Origin: Candidatus Latescibacterota bacterium
GTDB taxonomy: Bacteria > Latescibacterota > UBA2968 > UBA8231
Direction of reading: 5' to 3'
DNA: 64,000 nucleotides
Assembly (NCBI GenBank): GCA_022827835.1
Contig: JAJEIO010000009.1
Location: 54,855 to 118,854, forward strand
Part shown: positions 16,933 to 27,047 of the stretch, piece by piece
How the letters are laid out: every line of letters begins with the position of its first letter
Position numbering within the stretch: position 1 is the stretch's first letter
Program-made: the position numbers and the translations under genes
Notes under the pieces: model-generated
Databases searched by the model: none
Told to the model about the DNA's origin: nothing
What the model saw: the letters and a program-made list of their open reading frames with translations, nothing else

Positions 16933-19473
16933 TTGAGCTGCGGTGCCCACATCTTCCTTCTGGTCCTGTTTTTCCTTTCCGGTGCTTGTACCTTGGTATA
17001 TCAGGTGGTATGGGTGAGAATGCTCGTCCTTGTATTCGGCACCGGGGCTTTTGCGGTCAGTACGGTCCTGGCCGCTTTTATGGCGGGGTTGGCGCTGGGC
17101 AGCTTCTACTTCGGACGCCTGGCCGACAAGAGCAAAAACAACCTGCGCCTCTACGCTTTCCTCGAACTGGGCATCGCCGCCTTTGCCCTAACTTTCCCCT
17201 TAATCCTGAGCGGGCTGGACGAAATCCACACTTGGCTCTACCTGCAACTGGAGTCAACGCCCTATGTCTTTGCACTCATGCGCTTCCCGCTTTGTTTTCT
17301 CGTCCTGCTCATTCCCACTACGCTGATGGGGGGCACCCTGCCGATTCTGATCCGCTTTGCAACTCGGCACATGTCGCAGGTGGGTTGGAATGTGGGGACC
17401 TTGTATGCCGCCAATACGTTCGGAGCCGCCGGCGGGGTCGGGATCGCAGCTTATCTGACCATCGAGTATTTGGGCATCAGTGGCACTACGGCAGTCGCCG
17501 TTGTTGGCAATGTCCTCATTGCGATTTTTTCCCTGATGTGGTCTCGCCGTTTGTCGGACTCAGTCGAGCCACACCGGGTGAGTTTAGGCAAGAGGAACAA
17601 CGCGCAGCAAAAGAATTCTCCGGCACTACCAAACTGGCTGGTGCAGTTGACGCTTTTGGTCTTCTGCGCATCGGGTTTCACCGCGCTGGGGTACGAAGTG
17701 CTGTGGACGCGGGTGCTGACCATGATACTGGGGCTGAGCACGGCCCAAAGTCTCAGCATCATCCTGATTGCCTTCTTGTTCGGTCTGGCGCTCGGAGGGG
17801 CCATCGCCTCTCGTTTTGTCGGCCGCTGGTCGGATCTGCTCATTGCATTCGGCGCTATTGAGATACTCCTCGGCCTGTTTGGTCATATCTCCATCGGCGC
17901 GTTCGGCGTTAGCACTCATTTCATTCCGTATCTCAGTGCGCTTACCTCGTGGACGGGCTATCTTTTCGCAACAGCTATCTTGGTTTTCTCGATCGCGCTC
18001 ATTCCCACCTGTCTGATGGGATTGCTCTTTCCACTCGTAGGACAACTCAACGTTACGCATTTAAAGACCTTGGGCACAAAAATCGGCAAGGTCTATGCCG
18101 TCAATTCACTGGGATCTATCGCTGGCGCTTTTAGTGCCGGTTTTTTATTGATTCCGCTACTGGGCACAGAGCGCGCAGTGCAAGCCTTGGCCTGGACCAA
18201 CATCGCCTTGGGGGCGGTGCTGCTGCTGGTCCATCCAAACGCCAGTAGCCGTTTTAAGCTGCCAGCCATAGGCCTGCCTGTTGGCGCGGTACTGCTGCTG
18301 ATTTGGGCCATGCCGAGCAATCTTTTTGTCGCGCTGTTTACAAATACAGAAAAAGACAGCGAGCTTGTCTATTATCGCGAGGGTACTGCTGGGACGGTAA
18401 CGGTCCATCAAATGAGCCACGGCAACCGCATCCTCAAAGTAAATGGCATGGGAGAAGTGCCGACAGACCATGCATCAATCAAAATTTTTCGACTGCTGGG
18501 CAATTTGCCGATGATCTTGCACAGCGATCCCCGGCAAGTCTTGGTGATTGCCTTCGGGGGCGGCATTACTCTCAATTCGGTCTTGCTCCACCAACCCGAG
18601 CGGGTGGATTGCGTCGAAGTCGTGCCCGGTGTGGTCGAGGCTGCCGATTTTTTTGCCCGCTACAACAACTACGTCTTCAACAGGGTGGGCACGGATCGCC
18701 TTCGACTAATCCACGGCGACGGTAGAAACCACGTGATGCGGACCCCAGAGCGCTACGATATCATTATCGCCGACGCGACCCATCCCGGCACGGCGGATAG
18801 CTGGGTGCTGTACACGGAAGAATTCTACCAGCTCTGTCGCCGGCGACTCAAAACAGAAGGCTTCATAGCTCAGTGGATCCCCCTGCACGGGCTGGCCGTA
18901 GCCGACTACGAGATGCTCTTGCGAACATTTCGCGCGGTTTTTCCCCACGCGACCCTGTGGCTGACCGACAAATACTCCATTGTGCTGGGTGCAAACCAGC
19001 CGCAAAACATCGACTTTGAATTGTTGGCACAACGGCTGTCAGCAGCGGCTGTGCATGAATCTCTGCAAGAGGTAGATCTGGCCGATCCGGTTTCTTTCGC
19101 AGGGGCCCTAGCCTTGGACGAGCGCGCTTTTTTAGACTACGCCGACCACGGCCCCTTGAACACCGACGACCGACCCTATATAAGCTTTACCGACCGCAGG
19201 CGCGGGGATACGGGCGCGGGCCTGCCCGCTCTGTCAAGCCTGTTGCCCCACTTGGTGGTGGAGGCGAACGAGTCTCTTTTCGGTATGGACGAAGAGGAAA
19301 AACAAAACATCGAGCGCCGCTTCCGATCCCGTAAGTACTCGATCGAGGGTGCGGTGTCTCTGCTAAACGACAAAACGGGCGACGCGATTTGGCACTACAG
19401 ACAGGCCCGCAAAACCGATCCGGACGAAAGAACGGCCCTGCGGGCCTTGAGAAGGTTAGAAGGAGCCGACTAG
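16933..19473 (+). CDS. Membrane protein fused to a spermidine synthase-like domain
   Basis: 846 residues. The N-terminal 470 or so contain many hydrophobic helices with two repeated motifs (SGACTLVYQVVWVRML near residue 15 and SGFTALGYEVLWTRVL near 240), as in fused MFS/spermidine-synthase-like proteins. The C-terminal part is a Rossmann methyltransferase/spermidine-synthase-like domain: VIAFGGGITLNSVLLH for nucleotide binding, DCVEVVPGVVEAA, and DIIIADATHPG. A short helical tail follows. The start is probably TTG at 16933, because the first helix would be lost from any downstream ATG. Whether it makes polyamines is unproven, since many fused homologues have no known substrate. It lies between two PpiC-type lipoprotein genes. 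Confidence 0.82.
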   Translation: MSCGAHIFLLVLFFLSGACTLVYQVVWVRMLVLVFGTGAFAVSTVLAAFMAGLALGSFYFGRLADKSKNNLRLYAFLELGIAAFALTFPLILSGLDEIHTWLYLQLESTPYVFALMRFPLCFLVLLIPTTLMGGTLPILIRFATRHMSQVGWNVGTLYAANTFGAAGGVGIAAYLTIEYLGISGTTAVAVVGNVLIAIFSLMWSRRLSDSVEPHRVSLGKRNNAQQKNSPALPNWLVQLTLLVFCASGFTALGYEVLWTRVLTMILGLSTAQSLSIILIAFLFGLALGGAIASRFVGRWSDLLIAFGAIEILLGLFGHISIGAFGVSTHFIPYLSALTSWTGYLFATAILVFSIALIPTCLMGLLFPLVGQLNVTHLKTLGTKIGKVYAVNSLGSIAGAFSAGFLLIPLLGTERAVQALAWTNIALGAVLLLVHPNASSRFKLPAIGLPVGAVLLLIWAMPSNLFVALFTNTEKDSELVYYREGTAGTVTVHQMSHGNRILKVNGMGEVPTDHASIKIFRLLGNLPMILHSDPRQVLVIAFGGGITLNSVLLHQPERVDCVEVVPGVVEAADFFARYNNYVFNRVGTDRLRLIHGDGRNHVMRTPERYDIIIADATHPGTADSWVLYTEEFYQLCRRRLKTEGFIAQWIPLHGLAVADYEMLLRTFRAVFPHATLWLTDKYSIVLGANQPQNIDFELLAQRLSAAAVHESLQEVDLADPVSFAGALALDERAFLDYADHGPLNTDDRPYISFTDRRRGDTGAGLPALSSLLPHLVVEANESLFGMDEEEKQNIERRFRSRKYSIEGAVSLLNDKTGDAIWHYRQARKTDPDERTALRALRRLEGAD

Positions 19474-19516
19474 CGGTCAAAAAGATAATGCGTTCTCTTT
19501 ACTAGCAAATAACCAG

Positions 19517-21229
19517 CTAATTGTCGGCTTGAAATTTCCCGTCTTTGATCATGTTGGGAATATTGGCGGAGAAAATTTCCACGTTGTATTTCTCCCGCAA
19601 AGCGCTGACGAACTCCACATAGCCGTGCTTGGCCTTATTGATTCTGACATAGGCGGTGGCGCGTTTTTTTGAAGCGGCATTAAAAGGTTTGAGCTTGGCC
19701 GCTTCCCGGTCGACTATTTTAAATACGGAATACCCTTCCGCTACCTTGATGGGGCCGCCGATTTGGCCTATTTCCATATCCTGGGAGAGATCGTATAGAT
19801 GGGGATAGTGAAGTCGCTTGTAGGCGTCGAGGCGCACAAATCCCCTTTTTTCCCCGTGGACCCCGCGAGTGTCGTATTTTGCGATCAATTGCTCTGCATC
19901 GGCTCCCTCTTGCAATTGCTCTTTTACCCGCTGAGCTTCCTCTTCGTTGGATAAAAGCACCTCTGCGGCTATGGTGGCTTCGAGATAGCGAAATTTTTCG
20001 GGGTTTTTGTCGTAGAAGGCGCGGGCTTCTTCTTCTTCGACCCTGATATAGGCGTCGACATTGATCTTGCGCAGCAGACTAACGAGTAGATTTTCGCGCT
20101 CGTTTTCCACGCTGGCTACCAAGGTAGAATCCCGATCTAAGCCTAGGGCGTAGGATTCTTTAAGTAGCATCTGGGCAGTGAGCAGGCTGCGGACCTTGGC
20201 CGCTACCAACGCAGTATCGGCGAGTTGGTGTCGGGTCTCTGGACCGGCTTTGTGTAGCACGACGGAAAGAAATTCGCCAATGGTCAGATTGCCGTCTCGA
20301 TAGGAACCCAAGGGCATAGTGGTCTCTGCCTCGGACACATTGATTTGGCCGTCGGCTGACCGTTCGGCCAAAAATGCCACCCCATCGGCATCTACTAAAG
20401 GCTTGTACACGCCTGCTAGCGAATCGGTCAAGGCCGCTCTGCGGGCCATTCGTTTGGAGCCGAAAATTTTCTCTTCGAGGACACCTTTTACCTCGTTTAA
20501 GGCAATGGGCATCTCGTCCAGTACTTTGAATACGGCGTAGTGCTTTTTCCCTTTATAGGCGAAGGGAAACGGCTTTGATAGGTCACCTACCTGCAGGGTC
20601 AATAATTCCTGCAGGGATTCATCGGCTGTGTCTCTGGACAAATAGCGTCCCGTGTCTCCACCCCAGGCTTTGGTCGTCTCGTCGACAGAATAGGCGTCGA
20701 CGAGCTGGCGGAACGACTTGCCGCTGTTGAGTTCGGCTACTAGTTCATCGGCCTTCTCTCTCGTCTCGACCACTATGGCTGCAAGGCGCAGCGCTCTGTT
20801 CCAAGCCTCGTTCTGGTAAAGTTCGGTCAGTTCATCTTGTGAAATCGAAATCTGCCGATCCACTTTGAGATGGTTATACAACTTCATCATTTCCTGATCT
20901 TTGAAGGCGGCTAAATCGAGGACAAAGCCCGGATCGCTCTGCAATTGCTGGGCCTCTGCTTCGGCTAGCAACACTTTTTTGTCGATCAGCGCATTCAAGA
21001 CCATGATATTGGCCTCACTGTCGCTTTTGCCTTCGTGGATGCCGTCCGGCAGGCGGGCGGCGAATGCTTGCAGTTCGACCGTGGTGATTTCTTGCCCGGC
21101 TATCCTTGCAACCGCATGGCTTTGGGGTTCTGAGCCGCACCCGACCTGCAAAGTTAGAACAAAGCAGACGGACAAAATGGTCCATGCAGTATCGCACGTG
21201 GCCGTTCGAGCAAAGACGGGGAAATACAT
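19517..21229 (-). CDS. PpiC/SurA-like peptidyl-prolyl isomerase lipoprotein, second paralogue
   Basis: 570 residues from ATG 21229, which has AGGGAC upstream and gives a lipoprotein signal ending in LQVGC with Cys31. Then come an N-terminal helical SurA-like region (ITTVELQAFAARLP), a first parvulin-like domain (RALRLAAIVVETREKADELV, and WGGDTGRYLSRD, the usual parvulin GGDLG-like turn, near 215), and a second one (IAAEVLLSNEEEAQRV, EKRGFVRLDA, IGGPIKVAEGYSVFKI). It likely helps fold outer-membrane or secreted proteins. It lies 38 bp downstream of the DUF1445 gene and just after the cluster of large secreted proteins, which could be its clients (inference). Confidence 0.82.
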   Translation of the reverse strand: MYFPVFARTATCDTAWTILSVCFVLTLQVGCGSEPQSHAVARIAGQEITTVELQAFAARLPDGIHEGKSDSEANIMVLNALIDKKVLLAEAEAQQLQSDPGFVLDLAAFKDQEMMKLYNHLKVDRQISISQDELTELYQNEAWNRALRLAAIVVETREKADELVAELNSGKSFRQLVDAYSVDETTKAWGGDTGRYLSRDTADESLQELLTLQVGDLSKPFPFAYKGKKHYAVFKVLDEMPIALNEVKGVLEEKIFGSKRMARRAALTDSLAGVYKPLVDADGVAFLAERSADGQINVSEAETTMPLGSYRDGNLTIGEFLSVVLHKAGPETRHQLADTALVAAKVRSLLTAQMLLKESYALGLDRDSTLVASVENERENLLVSLLRKINVDAYIRVEEEEARAFYDKNPEKFRYLEATIAAEVLLSNEEEAQRVKEQLQEGADAEQLIAKYDTRGVHGEKRGFVRLDAYKRLHYPHLYDLSQDMEIGQIGGPIKVAEGYSVFKIVDREAAKLKPFNAASKKRATAYVRINKAKHGYVEFVSALREKYNVEIFSANIPNMIKDGKFQADN

Positions 21230-21267
21230 TAATAGTCCCTTTTTTATTTTAGTGCTCCATCCGCTGC

Positions 21268-22032
21268 TCACGGCACGGCTAGGTCGTGGTCTTCGAGATC
21301 GGTGACAAAGCCGTGTCCCGACGAATGGGTTATCATGAATGGAATGGCGGAAGCCTGCGCCACCGTCTGAGGCGTAACACTACAAGCCCAAAATAGCGCT
21401 ACATCGCCGGGGGGAATGCCGTTGGGGGGCGCGGGGCCAATGGTTTGCGAAAGGTCGGTGATACCTATGGCGGCTGGATCGCCAATGTGTATCGGGGCCC
21501 CGTGCGTGGCCTGGAATCGCGAAGTCACCTGCACGGCGCGCGCCACCTTTGCCGCCGGCAAGGTTTGCATGGTCACTACCATTGGCCCGGCAAAACGCCC
21601 CGCTGGTTTGCACATGATATTGGTTTTATATAACACGACGCCAACCGAACTGACGCACCCGGCTTCGGCCAGAGCTTGCAAAAAAGTCAGGCTCGATCCT
21701 AAAAAAAAGGCTACGAAATCATCCTGCCACAACGGCGCAATATCGGTCACTTCTTCCACTAATTCACCGTCGCGCCAGACCGAGTATAGCCCGACCTCAT
21801 GGCGAATATCCGCATCCGGTGCCAGTGTTTTCGGCGTCGGACTGCCCGGGTCCGTCACTTCGAGCAGCGGACACGGCTGCGGATTGCGCTGGCAGAAGAC
21901 GAGAAAATCATAAGCCTCGGCCTTGGGGAGAATGACCAAGCCGGTCTGCACATGACGCCCCGCTCTGCCAACGGTCGTACCGCGCCACTCGCCGGTACTA
22001 ATCTGGTGACGAATTGTTTTAGCATCTGGCAT
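21268..22032 (-). CDS. DUF1445 (D-glutamate cyclase-like) family protein
   Basis: 254 residues from ATG 22032; a GTG 33 bases upstream is possible but less likely. Family motifs are MCKPAGRFAGPMVVTM, VQVTSRF, HGAPIHIGDPAAIGI, FWACSVTPQ and ITHSSGHGFVTDL. Known relatives include mitochondrial D-glutamate cyclase, which forms 5-oxo-D-proline, and bacterial members are usually called putative hydro-lyases. It is probably cytoplasmic. It lies between the last secreted-protein gene of the 22-35 kb cluster and the PpiC gene, same strand, and may be co-transcribed with them. A D-glutamate-related role is inferred from the family only. Confidence 0.82.
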   Translation of the reverse strand: MPDAKTIRHQISTGEWRGTTVGRAGRHVQTGLVILPKAEAYDFLVFCQRNPQPCPLLEVTDPGSPTPKTLAPDADIRHEVGLYSVWRDGELVEEVTDIAPLWQDDFVAFFLGSSLTFLQALAEAGCVSSVGVVLYKTNIMCKPAGRFAGPMVVTMQTLPAAKVARAVQVTSRFQATHGAPIHIGDPAAIGITDLSQTIGPAPPNGIPPGDVALFWACSVTPQTVAQASAIPFMITHSSGHGFVTDLEDHDLAVP

Positions 22033-22125
22033 TGTTGAACCTGCTGTCCATTCGGGTGGCAGCACTGGTGCCTGTGGGCATAAGTAACTTCCTAGTTTGC
22101 GGGGAAGGATTTCTGTCTAGAGGCG

Positions 22126-24906
22126 CTAGTAGGCGACCGCCACCGTGCGGGTGAGATTACTCGCGTCCAAGCCCGCTCCCTCAGTATTGGCATCGATCTT
22201 GAGCAGGACGACGTACACTCCGGGTGCCACGAGATTTCCAGCATGGTCTCTGCCGTCCCATTCGAGCGCATGGGCACCAGTGACTACCGGACGCCGCGCG
22301 GAAATACTTCTCACCCGGCGACCTCCCAGATCGTGGATATGGATTTCGACGGCACTGCTCTGACGGATCAACACGACGTCGAATGTAAAGCTCACTGCAT
22401 CGTTTATATCGTCCCCATTGGGCGTGAATACCTGCGGCTCGATCGCTAAGTTGCGGAAAATTTCCTTGCGCCTCGGTACAGCGACCAGCGTTAGATCGTT
22501 GTCGGTGACTTGCGCGGCCGCGTCTCCCGCGTCCACGCGCTGCCACCAACCGTCGTCTCCTCGCCGCAGGGCTGCTCTCAGCGGTGCACTTACCGTGAAA
22601 AGAGACGTGGCGAAATCGAGGCGGAACAGTTCAATATCCGACTCCGACAGGACGGCCGGAAAAGTCAGATGCAGGCTATCCGAGTGATCGCTGCGGACAT
22701 CGACGTCTTCGATCCTTAGAGAAGCCAAATCAGCGGCCGGCGAAAAGTCGCTGTCTTTGCCCCCGTATAGTCCTCGATAGGTCAGACGCATCTGGGGGGG
22801 AGCCGCGAGCAAGAGCTGATCGAATCCGTCGGCACTGACAGTGTCCGGCCGGATGTACACAGAAAAAGGACGCTGGACGCCGAGGCTATCGACCTGTGTA
22901 GGGGTAACTTCGCCCAACAGGTGTCGAGCCACTGGCTCGGCAAAATTGAGCCGGACCTCTTTGAGGGTGGGGTGGACTTCTGGATCGTTGGAGAACAACG
23001 TGGCGCGAATGCGCACAAATTGGCGCGGTGAGGGCGAAGTGATGGGACTGCCGGCAGCGTTTTCGTACGGTGCACTAAAGGACTTTTCCCACTCCGGTCC
23101 ATCGACCCAGATGCCTATTTTGTTGCCTTTGTCGCGCCGGTTTTTGCGATCGTAGTATTCTGCAGCACCTCCTTCGTAGAGTCTTATATTGTCGCCGTGA
23201 TAGTAGAGCGTATCCGAACTGAAGGTATCACCCGTCCGCGTCTGTAGCTCTACTTTGGTGCCGGGAGGCGTATCGGCATCCCATTCGATAGACAGCAAAT
23301 TTTTGCTGTTTCCCAGAGGTATGCGCTGCGACGTCAGCTCGACTTGGGGCTGAAAGCCTGCGCCGAAAAGCTGGAACTCACTCAGTGCGGTCAGGATCCT
23401 CGCGGCGATGGGTTGGACGTTCCACTGGATCTTGAAAAAACGGCCAATGACGGGATCGAAGTTATTGCCCTCGGTGATCTTGCCGATCAAACCGCCGAGG
23501 GTTTCGGTCTGTCGGCGATCTACGGCGATGGACCACTTGAGGCTGCCATCGGGCTCTCTGCTGCCATCCGAGACTTCTAGGGTATAGTTGCCAAAAGTGT
23601 GGGCGTCGTTATCGATGAATGTATAGGTCATCCTTTGCGCGTTGATCCAGAAAAACGATCCTAGATCGAGAGTCACCGTACCGATGGGACTCAAATTGAA
23701 TTTGGGATCTCTGTAGAGGTCGAGAAAATGAGCGGAGTCCACATCGCTATCGAGGAGGATCGCTCCATTGCGGGGATCGGGCGAGCTTATGGTCCCACCC
23801 CGTCGCAATATCCCGTGGAAGATATCATCTCCTTCGATCCAGACATTGAGCTCAGCTAAGCGCGGGCGCTCACGGATATAATAGCGGACGTCGCCGCGCC
23901 TTTCCTCTGCGAGGCGGTCGAAATAGACTTGCCTCGACACTTGCAACTGGCTGCCGTCTGGCAGTTTTTTGTAATAGTCAACCGCGCCCGTATCGGCCGG
24001 GGCGAGTTGCTCGAATTCCGCTTGCGTGATCTGGCGGCCTCGGTTCAGGTCGCTGCCTCTTATGACGACTTGGACAAAACGTCCGACTAGCGTCGCCATG
24101 TCTGTTGTCGGACCAGACTCCTCCGCCAAGTCCTCAAATTGGATCTGTTCCGCCAAAAACTCATCCTGCTCGCCGCCCAATTCTCTGCGACCCGTGATGC
24201 CGCGCAGATCCACTTCGACGCTGCGTTGGGTCTTATTGGGCTTGAGAGAGATCAGGACGGGGAAAAATTCGGGTGGGGCGTTTCCCGATTGGGCGGCAAT
24301 GGGTTTGCGCCCGTCCGATACGAGGACATCGTACAACAAGAAGGGATCGCCCAGATCTTCATCGACGAATTTTAGCTCGATTTTCTTGAGGAAAACCAGA
24401 CGGCCCAAATCCACTGTAAACCACCAAAGGGCACCGACATCCACATCCGCCGGATCCACACCCGCCGGCAGCGGCGCTGGTTCCCAAAAGGTAGTGGGGT
24501 CGCCGTCGAGGACATTGGCGACTGCTGCGGGGTTTGAACCTGCTTCCACGACGGCATCTCGCAGAGAGATCTCAGCGGCCTCCTTGCCCTGCAGGCGCTT
24601 GGGAATTTTGAATAGCGTGGGATCGCGCCGCGACGCTTCGATCTGGAAGCGCAGAAAATCGCCAATGTCCTCCGTAGCGTCTGTATTGCGATTCCAGCGG
24701 CGCGGCTGTACCTCCCCCGGGGGAGAAATCTCAAGAGTGCCTGCGGGAAAGTCCCAATCCTGCCAATGCCTCTGGGTGTTCACAACGACTTGGTTCGGTC
24801 GGGTGCGAAACTCGTTGGTGGTCTGGGCTCGGACCGAGGTCCAGCCGGGGCAGAGCCAAAGAGCGCTCGCGCTGATTACAAGAATTCTGGGCGAGATTTT
24901 AGGCAT
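22126..24906 (-). CDS. Large secreted protein with FTPNGD-type/FlgD-like C-terminal domain (cluster protein E)
   Basis: 926 residues from ATG 24906 (a TTG 12 bases upstream is possible), with a signal peptide ending near VRAQ. Beta-rich domains follow, with two discoidin-like segments (VDLGRLVFLKKIELKF near 150; VTLDLGSFFWINAQRM near 415), a SPRQFVRIRATLF segment, and a C-terminal domain starting VFTPNGDDIND near residue 824. That domain ends in FlgD-like Ig features (IHIHDLGGRRVRSI, LEWDGRDHAGN, VAPGVYVVLLKI). The FTPNGD start resembles gliding-motility/type IX secretion-linked C-terminal domains. The protein is last of five in the operon and a paralogue of the genes at 24988 and 32797. Function unknown; probably surface-located. 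Confidence 0.7.
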   Translation of the reverse strand: MPKISPRILVISASALWLCPGWTSVRAQTTNEFRTRPNQVVVNTQRHWQDWDFPAGTLEISPPGEVQPRRWNRNTDATEDIGDFLRFQIEASRRDPTLFKIPKRLQGKEAAEISLRDAVVEAGSNPAAVANVLDGDPTTFWEPAPLPAGVDPADVDVGALWWFTVDLGRLVFLKKIELKFVDEDLGDPFLLYDVLVSDGRKPIAAQSGNAPPEFFPVLISLKPNKTQRSVEVDLRGITGRRELGGEQDEFLAEQIQFEDLAEESGPTTDMATLVGRFVQVVIRGSDLNRGRQITQAEFEQLAPADTGAVDYYKKLPDGSQLQVSRQVYFDRLAEERRGDVRYYIRERPRLAELNVWIEGDDIFHGILRRGGTISSPDPRNGAILLDSDVDSAHFLDLYRDPKFNLSPIGTVTLDLGSFFWINAQRMTYTFIDNDAHTFGNYTLEVSDGSREPDGSLKWSIAVDRRQTETLGGLIGKITEGNNFDPVIGRFFKIQWNVQPIAARILTALSEFQLFGAGFQPQVELTSQRIPLGNSKNLLSIEWDADTPPGTKVELQTRTGDTFSSDTLYYHGDNIRLYEGGAAEYYDRKNRRDKGNKIGIWVDGPEWEKSFSAPYENAAGSPITSPSPRQFVRIRATLFSNDPEVHPTLKEVRLNFAEPVARHLLGEVTPTQVDSLGVQRPFSVYIRPDTVSADGFDQLLLAAPPQMRLTYRGLYGGKDSDFSPAADLASLRIEDVDVRSDHSDSLHLTFPAVLSESDIELFRLDFATSLFTVSAPLRAALRRGDDGWWQRVDAGDAAAQVTDNDLTLVAVPRRKEIFRNLAIEPQVFTPNGDDINDAVSFTFDVVLIRQSSAVEIHIHDLGGRRVRSISARRPVVTGAHALEWDGRDHAGNLVAPGVYVVLLKIDANTEGAGLDASNLTRTVAVAY

Positions 24907-24987
24907 ATAGTAATTCAAACAATTCTAGATGTGACTCGTCTTGTGCATTCTATTCTGCGTCTATCTGCGGATTATCTTGTAAGACAG

Positions 24988-26994
24988 CTAATACGCCACT
25001 GCTACGGAGCGAAACGCCGCGTCCGTATCGCGGTCCGCGTCGACAGATAGACGGAGGATATAGAGGCCCGGCGGCAGCTCCTGGCCATCGCCATCGGTGC
25101 CGGGCCACGAGAAATGAATCCGGCCGCTGGTTATCTGGGTTTGCTGCAATACTCCGATGCGCGTTCCCGTCAGCCCGTAGAGTTCGAGCCGGGCGATGCC
25201 AGCGCCGGCGTTATCGACGTTGATGAGGTCGTATTCGATCAGCAACTCGTCATTGACCAGATCTCCATTTGGCGTTACCACCCGAGAAGATAGGTCGAAG
25301 CGCCCTATGGACTGCTTGCCCGTTTGTTGCAGAGCCACACTGAGCTTGTTGTTATCCACCAGATCGTCGGCATTGCCCGGCGTCACTGGTTGGCGCACTT
25401 CATAGGGCCTTTCGCTGTCCCAGACCGCGCCGGGAAATACCGTGCCAAAACGGAACACCTCGGCCGCGAAAACGACTTCGATCAACTCCCCCGAACGGTC
25501 GTCGCCAATGCGGGGAATCCGCACTTCCAGGCCGGTGGCGTCCACCCGCAGGGCCTCCCACTCCACTTCGGCACCGCTAATGGACACGGATTCGATCCGC
25601 GGCTCGATGGGCGTGCGGATCTCAATAGTGTCGAAACCCGACTCCCCCAGTTGGACCTCGGGCAATACCTTGTAAATAAACCGCGTCGGCTCGCCAGCGC
25701 CGACGACAGCGGGTGCTATTTCGGCCACGACGCCCGCTGCCATGGGCGGTTGGGTAACGGCGAATTGGAGATAGTCGAGTTGGCTGTTTTCCCCTCCTGG
25801 CGGCGAGTGGAAATCGGCCTTGAACTGGAGAAACTGACGGGGTTTGAGGCGGCTCAGCTCGGCCCGGCCGTCCGCAAAAGAAAAGAAAGGGGGCCACAGT
25901 TCCCAATTCTGTTCGTCGGGGGTTATGCCCGCCTTCTCTCCGCCTTCCAACTTGGCGTAGGTGGTGCGACTGAGGGGTTGGCCATTGGCAGCGAAACGAG
26001 ACCTTTCGTCCCCTCTGAAGGTAAAACGCCAGTACGTATTGGGATCGGACGTGTCGCCACCGCGGGCAGCAAGGTCGATGCGCCCAGTCGGCGATTGGTT
26101 GCCGGACCAGGTCAATTCTCCCAGCACGGCCGGGCCACCCAAATCGATAATACTCGAAATGTAGCTGGCAAAGGGAGCCGACCCCGTGCCAAAAATCTGG
26201 AACTCGGCGATTTCCCATTTGCCCTGAGGAGACTCGAACATGAGGATTTGCACAGGCTCGGGAGGCAGTTGAAAGTCTAGGACTGCGTCTGTGTTCTCCA
26301 GGCGCTCGACAACGACATTCCAGTCGACAAATGCCTTGCCGCGCCAAGTCAACTTGATTTCCCGCTCTCCGTCTTTGAGCGCATCCCCGTCGTTGGTGCC
26401 CAAGCGGAAGGAGCGCGGGAAAAAGGCGTCGCCCCGTCTCGGAGTGCCAAAAAATCGAACTCGGTCGATGATAAACGCCCCGCCCAGATCGAATTTGAAA
26501 TACCTGCATTGCGCAATGGGATCGCCCCCGAGGGCATCCATGATGCCTCTTCTCCCCGGGGTGCCATTAGCACAGCGCAGACTGCCTCCTATATCCCCTG
26601 AAAAGGCCGTGGTCTCGTCGTCGTCAAAGAGGAAATCTAGCTGCGCCTCGTCTTTCCAGCCGTAGCCGTCGTTGATCTTGATGGACCCTCCTCGCTCGCG
26701 GATCAACGGCGTGAGATTGACCTCTTTGTCCAGCGTCTGGGGCCGAATATGACCCGGTTCCAGGTCGAGCAGGTTGACGCTGCCAAAGTCGTCATCCTCG
26801 AAAGACATCCAAGATCGCTGCTCGAAGCGGAAAGATTCGGGTGGAACGCCGAAATCGGCCGCCTCGGGCGCGGGCAGATCTTCGCCGCCGATCCGGTAAA
26901 CTGTCAATGCCCCGCTGTCATGGTGCCCCCAAAGGGCGAGACAGAATCCAAAACACAGCAGAGACGTTAGGCGGCCTATTTGGACCAATGGCAT
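24988..26994 (-). CDS. Secreted protein with VTPNGD-type/FlgD-like C-terminal domain (cluster protein D)
   Basis: 668 residues with a signal peptide-like start (LTSLLCFGFCLALWG) behind GAGGAACGAATA. It shares blocks with the genes at 22126 and 32797: a discoidin-like part (FKFDLGGAFIIDRVRFFG; WEIAEFQIFGTG), SSIIDLGGPAVLGELTW, LKPRQFLQFKADF, and FRFGTVFPG followed by GNADDL. The C-terminal domain begins RVVTPNGDLVND near residue 570 and continues with LELYGLTGTRIG, FSWPGTDGDG and LPPGLYILRLSV, ending in SVAVAY, nearly identical to the VAVAY end of protein E. It may be an exported surface protein recognised by its C-terminal domain. No catalytic residues recognised. Confidence 0.7.
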   Translation of the reverse strand: MPLVQIGRLTSLLCFGFCLALWGHHDSGALTVYRIGGEDLPAPEAADFGVPPESFRFEQRSWMSFEDDDFGSVNLLDLEPGHIRPQTLDKEVNLTPLIRERGGSIKINDGYGWKDEAQLDFLFDDDETTAFSGDIGGSLRCANGTPGRRGIMDALGGDPIAQCRYFKFDLGGAFIIDRVRFFGTPRRGDAFFPRSFRLGTNDGDALKDGEREIKLTWRGKAFVDWNVVVERLENTDAVLDFQLPPEPVQILMFESPQGKWEIAEFQIFGTGSAPFASYISSIIDLGGPAVLGELTWSGNQSPTGRIDLAARGGDTSDPNTYWRFTFRGDERSRFAANGQPLSRTTYAKLEGGEKAGITPDEQNWELWPPFFSFADGRAELSRLKPRQFLQFKADFHSPPGGENSQLDYLQFAVTQPPMAAGVVAEIAPAVVGAGEPTRFIYKVLPEVQLGESGFDTIEIRTPIEPRIESVSISGAEVEWEALRVDATGLEVRIPRIGDDRSGELIEVVFAAEVFRFGTVFPGAVWDSERPYEVRQPVTPGNADDLVDNNKLSVALQQTGKQSIGRFDLSSRVVTPNGDLVNDELLIEYDLINVDNAGAGIARLELYGLTGTRIGVLQQTQITSGRIHFSWPGTDGDGQELPPGLYILRLSVDADRDTDAAFRSVAVAY

Positions 26995-27047
26995 TATTCG
27001 TTCCTCTTTTTCAGGGTGCTACATTAATATACAAAGTAGTAGGCGAC

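Noticed and set aside
19474..19516. Possible bidirectional terminator between the convergent spermidine-synthase-like and PpiC genes
   Set aside because: No inverted repeat of useful length was found in these 43 bases.
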